Assembly (NCBI GenBank): GCA_014729505.1
Contig: WJJS01000014.1
Span: 1 to 64,000, forward strand
Origin: Candidatus Woesearchaeota archaeon
GTDB lineage: Archaea; Nanobdellota; Nanobdellia; Woesearchaeales; ARS49
DNA: 64,000 nucleotides
Direction: 5' to 3'
Shown: positions 43,210-52,669 of the stretch, piece by piece
Numbering within the stretch: position 1 is the first letter of the stretch
Layout of the letters: the number at the start of each line of letters is the position of its first letter
Made by a program: the position numbers and the translations under genes
Notes under the pieces: generated by a model
Databases searched by the model: none
Seen by the model: only the letters and a program-made list of their open reading frames with translations
Told to the model about the DNA's origin: nothing

Positions 43210-44316
43210 TTATACCGTCCCGTAGCAACCTGCAGGATCATCAACATACACCAGACTCACGACGGGCGCGTTATCTTTTGAAGACGGTTCTCCAGCAAGA
43301 TCTGTTTTCCAAGCGGGAACATGCAGCCAGTCTTGCACGGACGCATCCCAGACCCAGGAAGTACGAATGTTACAATTCTGCAGCGCAGAAGGAATATCCG
43401 TAGTATCAAGCCAGGGAGTAATCCAGCCAACACCGTAATATCCCGAACCAACATACACGTCATTCATCGACACATATCGATTTGCATCATACCAAATCGT
43501 GCCATCAGTGTCGAAATACGCCATCTGCGCTCCCTGAGCAATATCCGATTGTGAAAGACCCATCACTTTTGGACTGGCAGTAGGATATACCATTTCCCAC
43601 TGATTATCAATAGCCATATACATATACTTTGGAGACGGACCTGAGACTATTTGAGCTGGATCATGCAATCCGCTAAGATAATTCCAACCCTTCCACACAG
43701 GAACATCTTCCATAGTCCATGTTTGTATACCTGGAATAACAAGATTTATCACGGGCCTCATAAGTTGAGAATGCTTGCAAAAAACCACATGGTTGCCGCC
43801 ATAAGGATCAACATAATATCCAGTGTAATTAATGTTGGCGATACCAAACGCGTTTGCATCAAATGTGATATTCACGACCTGCCGATCACCGGGCGTTCCA
43901 TAACGACTCAAAGAACTACTGTTTGGCGGTGAATAATACGCACCAATCTCAAGAGCATTCGGACTGTAAATGAATCGTTCAGGTCCGGGATCGCTGCGGA
44001 GAAAACGAAGAACAGGCGGCGCGTCACCCTGCCAACGCAATTCGTTACCTGCAAGCGCAGTCATATCACTGTCACCAACATTAATTAACGTGAGATTTGC
44101 ATGCACTGTATCTCCCACTCGATGAGGACCTGTCACATTCAACACACACGTCACTGCAGGATACGGATAAGGATTGCCAGGAGGGGGAATGATAATACCT
44201 CCACCACCGCCACCTCCGGCTCCGCCTCCGCCGCCACCACCGCCATCCTGGGCGGCAACGATACCGAAACTACAGAGCGCAATAATGGAGAACAGGAGTA
44301 ATTTTGCAACATTCAT
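43210..44316 (-). CDS. Secreted protein with a glycine tract
   Basis: A signal peptide (residues 1-22, cut near VAAQ) is followed at once by a run of fifteen glycines with one Ala and Asp, then a PPPGNPYPYP linker. A beta-rich domain comes next (CVLNVTGPHRVGDTVHANLTLINVGDSD, which looks like a cohesin- or CARDB-like strand pattern). The C-terminal half has Trp-rich repeats (WKGWNYL, QWEMVYP, IWYDANRY) of unknown type. An SD (AAAGAGGTGTTACA) precedes the ATG. It is probably a cell-surface or released protein. Confidence 0.65.
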   Translation of the reverse strand: MNVAKLLLFSIIALCSFGIVAAQDGGGGGGGGAGGGGGGGIIIPPPGNPYPYPAVTCVLNVTGPHRVGDTVHANLTLINVGDSDMTALAGNELRWQGDAPPVLRFLRSDPGPERFIYSPNALEIGAYYSPPNSSSLSRYGTPGDRQVVNITFDANAFGIANINYTGYYVDPYGGNHVVFCKHSQLMRPVINLVIPGIQTWTMEDVPVWKGWNYLSGLHDPAQIVSGPSPKYMYMAIDNQWEMVYPTASPKVMGLSQSDIAQGAQMAYFDTDGTIWYDANRYVSMNDVYVGSGYYGVGWITPWLDTTDIPSALQNCNIRTSWVWDASVQDWLHVPAWKTDLAGEPSSKDNAPVVSLVYVDDPAGCYGTV

Positions 44317-44427
44317 TGTAACACCTCTTTGGTATCACAAAACACCCATTGCATATAAATTTTCTTACCATTTTAAGATATTGTAGAGTGCACAAGACTT
44401 AAATACGTAAGAAACTCTTACAACAGA

Positions 44428-45411
44428 ATGTCAAAAAAGAGGTCGTCAAAGAGCAAAAAAGCAAAAGCGGCACAGGAACCGAAAGACTGGTTTGGACGCG
44501 TCACACGAGCAGGGACAATCATCTGGAGCGTGTTTACCGGACTCATTACTCTCATGCTTATCCTTTTATTTCTCGGCGTCATAGCTCTGCCAAACGGCAC
44601 AGGACTTGGAGAAGGAAACGTTGCAGTACTGCGCGTTGACGGACTCATCACGACTGCAAGTACGGGAGGTCTTGGGACTGCTATTAGCAGTTCAGAAATA
44701 CTTGTCAAACGTATCAAAGAATTAGATAAGGATCCGACCATACACGGCCTCATACTAGATATCAATTCTCCAGGCGGAAGTCCGGTTGCAAGCGACGAAG
44801 TGGGGCGAGCGCTTAAAAAATTCAGCAAGCCAACCGTAGCGGTTATTCGAGAAGTAGGAGCGTCCGGGGCTTACTGGATCGCCACCGCAACAGACCATAT
44901 CATTGCCAATCGCATGTCAGTTACCGGATCAATCGGTGTAACAAGTAGCAGTTTCGGCCTTGAAGGACTCTTGCAGGATTACAATATTACTTATAGACGA
45001 CAGGTGGCTGGCAGACTCAAAGATGCAGGCACTCCCTTTCGAGAACCAACACAAGAGGAAAACGAACTCTTCCAAGACGTACTCGACAGTATATATGACG
45101 AATTCATAAAAGAAGTCGCAGAAAACAGACATCTGGAAGAAGCGTATGTCCGCGATCTTGCAACAGGATTCGTGTATCTTGGAAGCGAAGCGCTCGACTT
45201 GCAACTCATCGACCAACTAGGCACGATGGACGACGCCAAAGAATTCATGCACAGTACACTCAACAAAAGCGTGGAACTTGCGTATTACAAAGAACCATCA
45301 TCACTTTTTGATCTTTTCGGTGGCGTGATGAGCGATCCGTTTTACTTTATGGGAAGGGGAATAGGCGATTCTATGCAGACATCAAAAAACCCGCCATTCA
45401 TGCTGCAGTGA
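44428..45411 (+). CDS. sppA: Signal peptide peptidase SppA
   Basis: Membrane-bound serine protease that degrades signal peptides and other membrane fragments. One hydrophobic span (about 31-55) is followed by the protease fold with LILDINSPGGSPVASDEVG, GASGAYWIATATDHIIAN (nucleophile Ser in ASGAYW) and GRLKDAGTPFRE (general-base Lys). The 327 residues match the short, single-domain form. It lies between two secreted-protein genes. Confidence 0.92.
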   Translation: MSKKRSSKSKKAKAAQEPKDWFGRVTRAGTIIWSVFTGLITLMLILLFLGVIALPNGTGLGEGNVAVLRVDGLITTASTGGLGTAISSSEILVKRIKELDKDPTIHGLILDINSPGGSPVASDEVGRALKKFSKPTVAVIREVGASGAYWIATATDHIIANRMSVTGSIGVTSSSFGLEGLLQDYNITYRRQVAGRLKDAGTPFREPTQEENELFQDVLDSIYDEFIKEVAENRHLEEAYVRDLATGFVYLGSEALDLQLIDQLGTMDDAKEFMHSTLNKSVELAYYKEPSSLFDLFGGVMSDPFYFMGRGIGDSMQTSKNPPFMLQ

Positions 45412-45449
45412 GCAAAAGTATTAAATAACCTCAACTGTTTTCTACTATT

Positions 45450-47543
45450 ATGAAAAAGAGGGTGCTGGTTGGAGTAGTACTATTACTAGCGTTTTGCACG
45501 GCCGTTGCAGCTCAGCAGGCAGCAGTCTTCTGCACCTACTCCAGTACTCAAGGCATTCCCGATTACGCATTATTTCACTGCGGCAATTACTGGGATTGCG
45601 GAGTCAACGGCGTAGAAATGGAACGCGTTTGCACATCAAGACCCTATAATATTACCTTTACTTGTGCATACCCACCACAATGGTACGCTAATAATATGAC
45701 AACAAACTATTTAGGTCATAATTGTCCGGGACAGGTATACTTTCAATACGGTCCTGGCGGAGCAATAACAGCATACGGCGAAGTATCGCAAGGAACCGTA
45801 CCCAGCGGCACCTTTGCAACACCAGCACCACAACCCAGTTTTCCAAGCGGATCATTTTGCGCAGTATTACCAAGTTACACCTTGTTTGGTGTGACTAGCT
45901 CAAACGTTCCTGCACAAACACAAGTTATTATCAGCCCAAACGTTCATCCAGCGTTCCCACTTATTAATCCAGTATGCACAAACGTTCCTGCAGGAACACC
46001 TATCCCGCCAGCACTGCCAGGAAATATCACTCCGGGAATGCCCATACCACCAGTATTTCCTCCACTGCCAGGCATCACAAGCACTACACCACCCAGTCTA
46101 CCACCTATTGCACCTTCAACTCCACCACCATTACCTAACATCAACGGTTCTTCAGGAGCATTACCAACAGCAGCAAACATGTCAGGACCGGTGCACATAA
46201 CACCAACACTGAACGGTTTTCACCATCCCATCTTCTTTCCCACAGAAACAGCAGTCATGATCATCTCCGCGTATAATACGTTACTTGGAGCAGTCCAACT
46301 CGACACCGTCGCTACAGAAGTGTGCACAAATCACGCAAGCTATGTCAATGCCAGTATTAACGCTGCAGCACTCGTAACCAATGCAAACACGTTCTGTATG
46401 ACAAACAAAAGCCTGCTTGGAGGATACCCCGTCGCCATACCAGCATACGGGGTAACAGATTTCAACGCCACCTACACTATAGAAGCTACGGATGACTTTA
46501 ACTTCACCGCAGGATATATCTTTGCACCATCACCAGTCACGTTCAGACTCGTTGAAGTAACAACACCAAGAAAGATCAAACTGCCAAATGCAACAGTCGT
46601 ATCAACAGTCAACACCATTACTGGAAAAAACTATTCAGTAAATGACAGCGTAGAAATCCGAAAAACAGCAGATATCAATCCAATACTCCAAGCAATGGAC
46701 GTCAAGATCAATGTCGGAGGATTTGCACAAATATTTGGAAGTGGAGGATTCAATATCATCATAGCAACACCAAGCACGACGATTCTCAACGGAACAGCAA
46801 CACTATCCAACAATTCCATAATCCTTAGCAAAGACACCACACTACAGGCAAACACGATCACATGCGGCATCGATGTGTTTGACGGAGGACGGGGAGTGCA
46901 CAGACTCGACGATCCGCTGATAATAGGTCAAGTCATAACAAACGGCTGCACAGTCACCGCAAACACTCTATCAGGAGTAGCCACCTCCACAGTCACCAAT
47001 GTGATAAAAAGAGGAGGAGGCGGTGGTGGTGGCGGACGCAGCGGAAGCTACCGCAATAATGTAAACACGATCATCAATGCCACAAATACCACTTCAATAA
47101 TTGATTCAGCCACCAGTCTTGTGACAGACAGTCTTGCACTAATCGTCGACAATCCCATCGCTACAGCAATAGGAGAAGTCATTAGCGTCATCGTAGGAGA
47201 CGTTGAACGAGCAGAAATAGCCACCTGCAGCGACGGTCAACGAAACCAGGGAGAAACAGGCGTTGATTGTGGAGGGCCATGCAGCGGAACATGTCCAAGA
47301 GTAGAAGAACCAGCACTCATACCACAATGGGGCTATCTTGCCATGTTCTTACTTCTCGCAGTAGTACTGAGTGTGCTCGTCGCGACCCTAGCTGTACGAC
47401 AGGCAGGACCAAAAAAACCTAGTATTTCGGAGCCACTGCCGAAAACCCTCCTGAAAAGTACACCCTTAAATCGTCCAGGTTCACCACAGCCAGTTTCTCG
47501 TCCGCAATCCGCGAACAAGCCACGTTTACCCAACAATCAATAA
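45450..47543 (+). CDS. Large surface protein, single C-terminal membrane anchor
   Basis: 697 residues: signal peptide (1-21), a Cys-containing domain, then a long Pro-rich region (about 175-240 with PPLPGITSTTPPSLPPIAPS-like text), several beta-rich blocks, an octa-glycine run (about residue 525), and a CSDGQRNQGETGVDCGGPC motif common in archaeal secreted proteins. A membrane helix (about 630-652) and a basic, Pro-rich tail of about 45 residues that must lie in the cytoplasm close the chain. The last 125 bases overlap the Dph2-like gene on the other strand, which explains the odd composition of the tail. Confidence 0.7.
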   Translation: MKKRVLVGVVLLLAFCTAVAAQQAAVFCTYSSTQGIPDYALFHCGNYWDCGVNGVEMERVCTSRPYNITFTCAYPPQWYANNMTTNYLGHNCPGQVYFQYGPGGAITAYGEVSQGTVPSGTFATPAPQPSFPSGSFCAVLPSYTLFGVTSSNVPAQTQVIISPNVHPAFPLINPVCTNVPAGTPIPPALPGNITPGMPIPPVFPPLPGITSTTPPSLPPIAPSTPPPLPNINGSSGALPTAANMSGPVHITPTLNGFHHPIFFPTETAVMIISAYNTLLGAVQLDTVATEVCTNHASYVNASINAAALVTNANTFCMTNKSLLGGYPVAIPAYGVTDFNATYTIEATDDFNFTAGYIFAPSPVTFRLVEVTTPRKIKLPNATVVSTVNTITGKNYSVNDSVEIRKTADINPILQAMDVKINVGGFAQIFGSGGFNIIIATPSTTILNGTATLSNNSIILSKDTTLQANTITCGIDVFDGGRGVHRLDDPLIIGQVITNGCTVTANTLSGVATSTVTNVIKRGGGGGGGGRSGSYRNNVNTIINATNTTSIIDSATSLVTDSLALIVDNPIATAIGEVISVIVGDVERAEIATCSDGQRNQGETGVDCGGPCSGTCPRVEEPALIPQWGYLAMFLLLAVVLSVLVATLAVRQAGPKKPSISEPLPKTLLKSTPLNRPGSPQPVSRPQSANKPRLPNNQ

Positions 47544-48114
47544 AAGGAAAGTCTTCTAACAAACTCGGACTCAAGGTATCAAAAGCAAACACATAGTACT
47601 GTTTGTCACCGCGCTCGAGAAGTTCGTGCACTCCCTTCATCTTTAACTCGACAGAGTATTTGTTGATTTTGTTATCATTTTGGCCTATCTTAGTCGAGAC
47701 AAGAATGCCAACCTTTTCAGCATGAAGGAACTTCATAATGTTAACTTTGCGACGCGTATGATGCTTTTCGATATCCTCTTTTTCAATAGGAAAAAAACCC
47801 TTACTGATTGGATGATAGCAATACACCGGTTTTGCCGTCATATACGCGACCTGCAACGGATGAAACTGTCCGGATCCCACAAATAAAAAACAATCAACAT
47901 CAGCAGTCAAAGCAGCATCTGCACGACAACCAAGCGTTTGACCAAGAACAGTCACCGTCTTGCCAGCCTCCTCGATCTGCTTTTTCCACTTAGGCAATTG
48001 CTTAAGAAACTGAATAGTCGTAAAAAGACCAATGCGCTTGGGAAGCTTCTCGATATGCTTCAAAGGGATGTCTACTGCATCCTTTACACTTGCATGAACA
48101 AACATAGTTTTCAT
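47419..48114 (-). CDS. dph2: Dph2-like diphthamide enzyme lacking the N-terminal domain
   Basis: Homologue of the radical-type [4Fe-4S] enzyme that transfers the 3-amino-3-carboxypropyl group of SAM to elongation factor 2. Recognised from VLGQTLGCRA (Cys63), LFVGSGQFHPLQVAYMT, VGILVSTKIGQ and WVNVACSRIADE (second cluster Cys, near residue 200). The family has three similar domains, each giving one cluster Cys; domain 1 with its Cys is absent. A TTTTTAAG box (minus strand, centre 48142.5) sits 28 nt before ATG 48114, so the short start looks real. Activity would need another source for the third ligand. Confidence 0.75.
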   Translation of the reverse strand: MKTMFVHASVKDAVDIPLKHIEKLPKRIGLFTTIQFLKQLPKWKKQIEEAGKTVTVLGQTLGCRADAALTADVDCFLFVGSGQFHPLQVAYMTAKPVYCYHPISKGFFPIEKEDIEKHHTRRKVNIMKFLHAEKVGILVSTKIGQNDNKINKYSVELKMKGVHELLERGDKQYYVFAFDTLSPSLLEDFPFIDCWVNVACSRIADEKLAVVNLDDLRVYFSGGFSAVAPKY

Positions 48115-48151
48115 AAAAAAAGGAAACGTCTTTTCAGTCTTAAAAACCTTG

Positions 48152-48904
48152 TCATAAACACTGAGTATACGTTGAAGCCCACAATTCTTTGATAGACCGC
48201 TCAGCAATCGGTTTCAAATTGATAATATCCTCCTCATTATATGCGAGAAGCTTGTCAAGATAGAACCGTTGCCTTGTTGAAGCCCACTGATTCCACAAAT
48301 GCACCGCTTCAAGACCCGTCGTGCCCTCCACGTCATCAGGACGGGCAATACCCATCATTTTCTCAATCTTTTTCAAACCGCCCTTATACCCGAGCTTTGC
48401 ACAAACATGACGCAAATCAATATGCACATGAGGAAAACGCAGGCCAAAAAACTTTTCAATGACAGGAAGATCAAAACTGGAACCGTTAAACGTTACAAGC
48501 AATTTGTACGGCGTGATCGTTTTGATAAACTCATCACGATCAAGATTAAAACCGCGAACAAACATTTTGGATTCGCTACCATTATACACGCCGATTACAG
48601 TAATATCGCCATAATACCCGCTCGTCTCAATATCAACAAAAAGACATTCATCGCGCAAAAGATCATACAATCGCCATTGTTCACTCGACGGGCAACGATT
48701 GATAAAAAACTGATAATCCTCAACAAACAACTTGTTTTTGGCAAGCCTAATATGCTCATCATACTCTTCTTTTGTCGACAACGAAAGCCCGCCAATTGTC
48801 TTTGCAGAAAGAAAACTATTCCAATCCTTAATACCCTGACGCCACAACATCACTTCTTTTTTTATACCAACCTTAGGAAGGAAGATGAAACTCTTACGAA
48901 TCAC
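48152..48904 (-). CDS. RNase H-like DEDD exonuclease-type protein (YprB family)
   Basis: FIFLPKVGIKKEVMLWRQGIKDWNSFL at the N-terminus, CLFVDIETSG (DxE), LVTFNGSSFDLPVIEKFF, HIDLRHVCAKLGYKGGLKKIEKMMGI and LAYNEEDIINL are the ordered motifs of the predicted RNase H-like ribonuclease family. It is probably a 3'-5' nuclease. The track begins at 48937, inside the promoter; TATAAATA (48927-48934) points to a leaderless GTG at 48904, giving a family-like start (VIRKSFIFLP). Confidence 0.8.
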   Translation of the reverse strand: MIRKSFIFLPKVGIKKEVMLWRQGIKDWNSFLSAKTIGGLSLSTKEEYDEHIRLAKNKLFVEDYQFFINRCPSSEQWRLYDLLRDECLFVDIETSGYYGDITVIGVYNGSESKMFVRGFNLDRDEFIKTITPYKLLVTFNGSSFDLPVIEKFFGLRFPHVHIDLRHVCAKLGYKGGLKKIEKMMGIARPDDVEGTTGLEAVHLWNQWASTRQRFYLDKLLAYNEEDIINLKPIAERSIKELWASTYTQCL

Positions 48905-48952
48905 GACGAAAAAAAATAATAACATGTATAAATACATTGGGGTCGTACATGT

Positions 48953-49702
48953 CTAGTGATTTTTCGTACGATACCGTCGAAGACGACGAAACACCATATT
49001 TGCACGACGCACCCGAAGACCCTCATGAAACTCTTCATTAAGCGTCTTTGCAATCATCTTGTTTGACACCCGCGCACCGTATTGATACTCAGGATCCATG
49101 GAAAGCTCTACAGCACGCCTGAGTTCCTCTTCGCTCCAAGGAGTCATACCCTGCATGCGACAACTCTTTTTTGCAGCATCAGCACGTTGCTCACTTGATA
49201 ATGCATGAATACCGCGACCCTCTTCGTACAAACGACGACCGGTTCTTGCACTAATCTCGCTACGTTTTTTGTCATCAAGGCCAAAAACGCCCTTACAATT
49301 CTTTTTTGTAGTACTACCACCCTTTGATCGCGCCCTGCGCTTTTCCTCATCAGACATCGCATACAATCCAGTTTGAGACTGCGCCTGCAAACGAGAACTG
49401 CTAACACCGGAGCGTCGTTTTCTGCGCAAACAAATCTCCTCGAGCTCTGAAGAAGGAATAAGGCCTGTATAAGGCGCTGAAAGAGGACCATCATAACCCG
49501 TAAGCGCATAACCGACTGCTTTAGTCATTACTGCAGATAAACGGGCATACGCCGTATCCAATTCAAGGCACTCAACAATATCAGCATGACGCAGCCCATC
49601 GCGGTACAGTGTAGCAATCTCGGGAAACTGCCTTTGCAATTTTTGGCCCACACGAATCGCAAGAGCAATAGCTCTGACCTTTTTACGCTTGTCAACACTC
49701 AT
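48953..49702 (-). CDS. Hypothetical basic protein, possibly DNA-binding
   Basis: About 249 residues, very rich in Arg, Lys and Glu. Three similar short units (GLYAMSDEEKRRARSKGG, GVFGLDDKKRSEISARTG, GIHALSSEQRADAAKKSC) recur from about residue 113 on, each starting G-hydrophobic-x-x-L/M-S/D. They resemble small repeats that sit next to DNA-binding or homing-endonuclease domains in other proteins. A TAATTATATTC box (minus strand, about 49730) gives a leaderless ATG 49702. The function is not known. Confidence 0.6.
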   Translation of the reverse strand: MSVDKRKKVRAIALAIRVGQKLQRQFPEIATLYRDGLRHADIVECLELDTAYARLSAVMTKAVGYALTGYDGPLSAPYTGLIPSSELEEICLRRKRRSGVSSSRLQAQSQTGLYAMSDEEKRRARSKGGSTTKKNCKGVFGLDDKKRSEISARTGRRLYEEGRGIHALSSEQRADAAKKSCRMQGMTPWSEEELRRAVELSMDPEYQYGARVSNKMIAKTLNEEFHEGLRVRRANMVFRRLRRYRTKNH

Positions 49703-49772
49703 AGCGGGCACAAGCAGAGACTAGAATATAATTATTACGGAAAAGAGTACAGAAAAGAAAAAAAGAAAGCTC

Positions 49773-50153
49773 CTAGAGCTTAATGTTGATTTTAATGTTC
49801 TTTTGCTTTGCAAGCGCGATAATATCGTTTTTTGTAGTTGCAGCAAGCTCTGCTTGCATAAGCGCTTCCCAATCATCGTCACCGGCCTTTTCCATTTCCT
49901 TATATAACTGCGCCAGCTTTTCATTATGCTCTTTACGCGTAGCAAGATATTTCTGATACTGCGGAGATCCCTTGAGATTCTCAAAAATCTGCTCACTGAT
50001 TTTTTCAATGTCACCAGGATCAAGACTTTGGTCCATTAAAGGCTCCAACAGCTTAGGCCCCATATTACGAATAACCTGGCTGCGCACTACCTCCAAGGGC
50101 ACTCTTGCATCATCTAAAAGCACAAGAAGATCTTCATATTTTTTGAAATCCAT
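49773..50153 (-). CDS. Hypothetical helical protein, 126 residues
   Basis: All-helical, charged protein (MEKAGDDDWEALMQAELAATT near the end) of unknown family with a C-terminal KQKNIKINIKL strand. The start is set by GAGGTG six bases before ATG 50153; the ATG at 50162 is too close to that SD. No operon partner: it faces nrdJ divergently. Confidence 0.6.
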   Translation of the reverse strand: MDFKKYEDLLVLLDDARVPLEVVRSQVIRNMGPKLLEPLMDQSLDPGDIEKISEQIFENLKGSPQYQKYLATRKEHNEKLAQLYKEMEKAGDDDWEALMQAELAATTKNDIIALAKQKNIKINIKL

Positions 50154-50259
50154 TACATACACCTCATTTGTTATGGGTCATTAAGAAGTAGGATTGCTTA
50201 AAAATCTTTTGATACTACAACGATATCACTCGAATTACCTATTTTTCATAGCGAAAAAG

Positions 50260-50358
50260 TTTAAATAAAAACCGCCGTTAACAAAAAGCAGCAAAGGGGT
50301 TGATGCAAAACTTTGCGAGCAAAGAATTTCTCCGACGAGAAAAGGGGTTGATATCATG
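50260..50358 (+). promoter_or_regulatory. nrdJ promoter and leader with a duplicated SD-like string
   Basis: TTTAAATA (50260-50267) predicts a transcript start near 50290. The leader of about 66 nt holds AAAGGGGTTGAT twice (50293-50304 and 50341-50352), with CTTTGC-GA-GCAAAG (50311-50324) between them. The second copy is the SD for ATG 50356. The first is followed by an ATG (50303) whose short frame runs into nrdJ. No cobalamin-riboswitch core was seen. Confidence 0.4.
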
Positions 50359-52632
50359 GACACACTATCTGCACAGGATCATTGCAAAGACGTACAATTC
50401 GCTATAGAAAAAGGAGTGCGGTTAAGCCCCCAGGCAGTGCACATACTGAACAACTCACAACATTTCGATGGTCTTGGACGCATCATATTTTTGGATCGCT
50501 ATTCATTAAAAAGTAAACGGGATGAAATAGGGGTAGGCGACTGTGTTATCGCGATTGTCGTTGAAGATTACAAGTTCCCAAAAAAAGAAATCGGCATCGT
50601 CAAAGCAATGCCTACAAAAGACAAAGTCGTTTTGCACATGGTAACAGGCCTGCACGCAAGCGAAGAAAGCAATTACGAACTCACCGTTGACCTGCTCAAA
50701 TGCGACAAACCAGTAGAATCAATAGATGACGCGCTCAAAAGAGTGGCACGGGCAGCAGCCAGCGTTGAAAAAGAGGATTTACAGGATTACTACTTCAATC
50801 TCTTCTACGAACAACTGGCAAACAAGCACATACAACCGGCAGGACGTATCATGACAGGAGCAAACGTGAAGGGATCAAACAATTACACAAGAAATCTTAC
50901 GCTCTACAACTGTTATGTATTGCCAAGTCCAAAGGACAGCAGATACTCCATAATCAATGAAACCTTCTTCTACATGATGGAAACAATGGCCCGGGGCGGA
51001 GGAGTAGGAATAAACCTGTCAAGCCTGCGACCAAAATATGCGTATGTACGAGGCGTTCACGGCAAAAGCAGTGGAGCAGTAAGCTGGGGAGGACTGTACT
51101 CCTTTGGCACCGGACTCATCGAGCAAGGAGGTAGCAGAAGAGGAGCACTCATGCTCATGATGGAAGACTGGCACCCGGACATTATCGAATTCATACAAGC
51201 AAAAACACAAATGGGACGCATAGAAAATGCGAACATCAGCGTGCTCATATCAGATCCGTTCATGGAAGCAGTAAAGCAAGACAAGGAATGGAACCTTGCC
51301 TTCCCCGATTACGAAGCAATGGACAAAGACCATTACAACAGGGAATGGGACGGGGATCTGCCAAAATGGAAAGAAAAAGGCTATCCAGTAAAAGTATACA
51401 AAACAGTCAGAGCACGAGACATGTGGGATACACTCATACGCTCAGCACATTCAAGTGCAGAACCAGGCATAGTCTTCCTCGACAGATACAACACACTGAG
51501 CAATTCATGGTACTTTAACCGCATCTGCTGCACAAATCCCTGCGGAGAACAGGGACTGCCAGGATGGGGCGTGTGCAACCTCGGACACCTGTACCTGGCA
51601 AGTTTTGCACGACAAACAGGAGAAGACGAAGAAGGGCCACTCTATGAAATGGACTGGGACGCGCTCAAAAGAGCAGCACGAACTCTTAATCGATTCCTGG
51701 ACAACGTTATAGATCTCAACCCGTACCATTTTGAAGCAATGGAGAAAAACCAGAAAAGTGAACGACGTGTTGGAGGAGGTACACTTGGTCTTGGAGAATT
51801 ACTCATCAAACTTCGCGTCAAATACGGCAGTCCGGAATCAATACCGCTCATCGAACAAATTTACAAAACAATAGCTACAGAAATGTACAAGGAAAGCTGC
51901 AGCATTGCACAAGAAAAAGGTTCATTTGCTAAATTTGACAGCGAAAAATTCCTGAAAAGCGGATTTATGAAACAAATGCCAGACGACATACGGGAAATGG
52001 TCAAACAATACGGAATACGCAACGTAACACTAACCACACAAGCACCAACAGGAACAGTAGGATCAATGCTCAGCACATCGACAGGAATAGAACCATTTTA
52101 TTCATTTGAATACTACCAGCAATCACGATTAGGATTTCACAAAGTACTTATCAGACTCGCGGAAAAGTACAAACGGCCCGATGGCTCACTACCAGATTAC
52201 TTCGTCGGCGCTATGGACCTCAAACCATTAGAACACGTACGAGTCCAAGCAGCAGTGCAACGCTGGACAGACAGCAGCATCAGCAAAACAGCAAACGCGC
52301 CCAACAATTTCACCGTCGAGCAAACAAAGCAACTCTACGAACACGCTTATGACCTGGGATGTAAAGGAGTCACCATTTACCGTGATGGCTGCCGAAACGA
52401 GCAAGCACTCAGCCTCGATGCAGATGCAGAAAAGAAAAACGCGGCATCAGCGCGAGGCGAGCTTGACTCAGACCTTGCAAGAGAAACAGTGAACGTTCCT
52501 GATGAGAGCGAGTACGGAGCAGAAGTCGGCCAGACCTGCCCGCAATGCCGCGAAGGAACAATGGTCAAACTAGGGGGTTGCACAGAATGCTCCAACCAAT
52601 GCGGGTTTAAGGGCAGCTGCGATATGAAGTAG
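50356..52632 (+). CDS. nrdJ: Class II (adenosylcobalamin) ribonucleotide reductase, intact copy
   Basis: Reduces ribonucleotides to deoxyribonucleotides using a thiyl radical made by adenosylcobalamin. All five key residues can be placed: NPCGE (Asn394, Cys396 thiyl, Glu398) and the redox pair Cys186 (LYNCYVLP) and Cys407 (GVCNLG). GGGVGINLSSLRP, the PTGTVG loop and the closing WTDSSISKT..GCKGVTIYRDG segment are also typical. The C-terminus CPQCREG..GCTECSNQCGFKGSC is the Cys-rich zinc/shuttle tail that passes electrons to the active site. 758 residues, complete. No ATP-cone is seen. Confidence 0.95.
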   Translation: MDTLSAQDHCKDVQFAIEKGVRLSPQAVHILNNSQHFDGLGRIIFLDRYSLKSKRDEIGVGDCVIAIVVEDYKFPKKEIGIVKAMPTKDKVVLHMVTGLHASEESNYELTVDLLKCDKPVESIDDALKRVARAAASVEKEDLQDYYFNLFYEQLANKHIQPAGRIMTGANVKGSNNYTRNLTLYNCYVLPSPKDSRYSIINETFFYMMETMARGGGVGINLSSLRPKYAYVRGVHGKSSGAVSWGGLYSFGTGLIEQGGSRRGALMLMMEDWHPDIIEFIQAKTQMGRIENANISVLISDPFMEAVKQDKEWNLAFPDYEAMDKDHYNREWDGDLPKWKEKGYPVKVYKTVRARDMWDTLIRSAHSSAEPGIVFLDRYNTLSNSWYFNRICCTNPCGEQGLPGWGVCNLGHLYLASFARQTGEDEEGPLYEMDWDALKRAARTLNRFLDNVIDLNPYHFEAMEKNQKSERRVGGGTLGLGELLIKLRVKYGSPESIPLIEQIYKTIATEMYKESCSIAQEKGSFAKFDSEKFLKSGFMKQMPDDIREMVKQYGIRNVTLTTQAPTGTVGSMLSTSTGIEPFYSFEYYQQSRLGFHKVLIRLAEKYKRPDGSLPDYFVGAMDLKPLEHVRVQAAVQRWTDSSISKTANAPNNFTVEQTKQLYEHAYDLGCKGVTIYRDGCRNEQALSLDADAEKKNAASARGELDSDLARETVNVPDESEYGAEVGQTCPQCREGTMVKLGGCTECSNQCGFKGSCDMK

Positions 52633-52669
52633 TCGAAAGGTTTTAAAATGTTCTAAAAGTCAGGACTCT

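Noticed and set aside
43980-44260. Simple-sequence GGC/GCC-rich stretch as a repeat element or CRISPR
   Set aside because: It is the coding sequence of the glycine tract in the secreted protein; there are no spaced repeats.
48953-49702. Homing endonuclease
   Set aside because: Only the short basic repeats are seen; no LAGLIDADG, GIY-YIG or HNH catalytic motif is present.
50260-50356. Cobalamin riboswitch before nrdJ
   Set aside because: The leader is under 70 nt and lacks a B12-box-like core.
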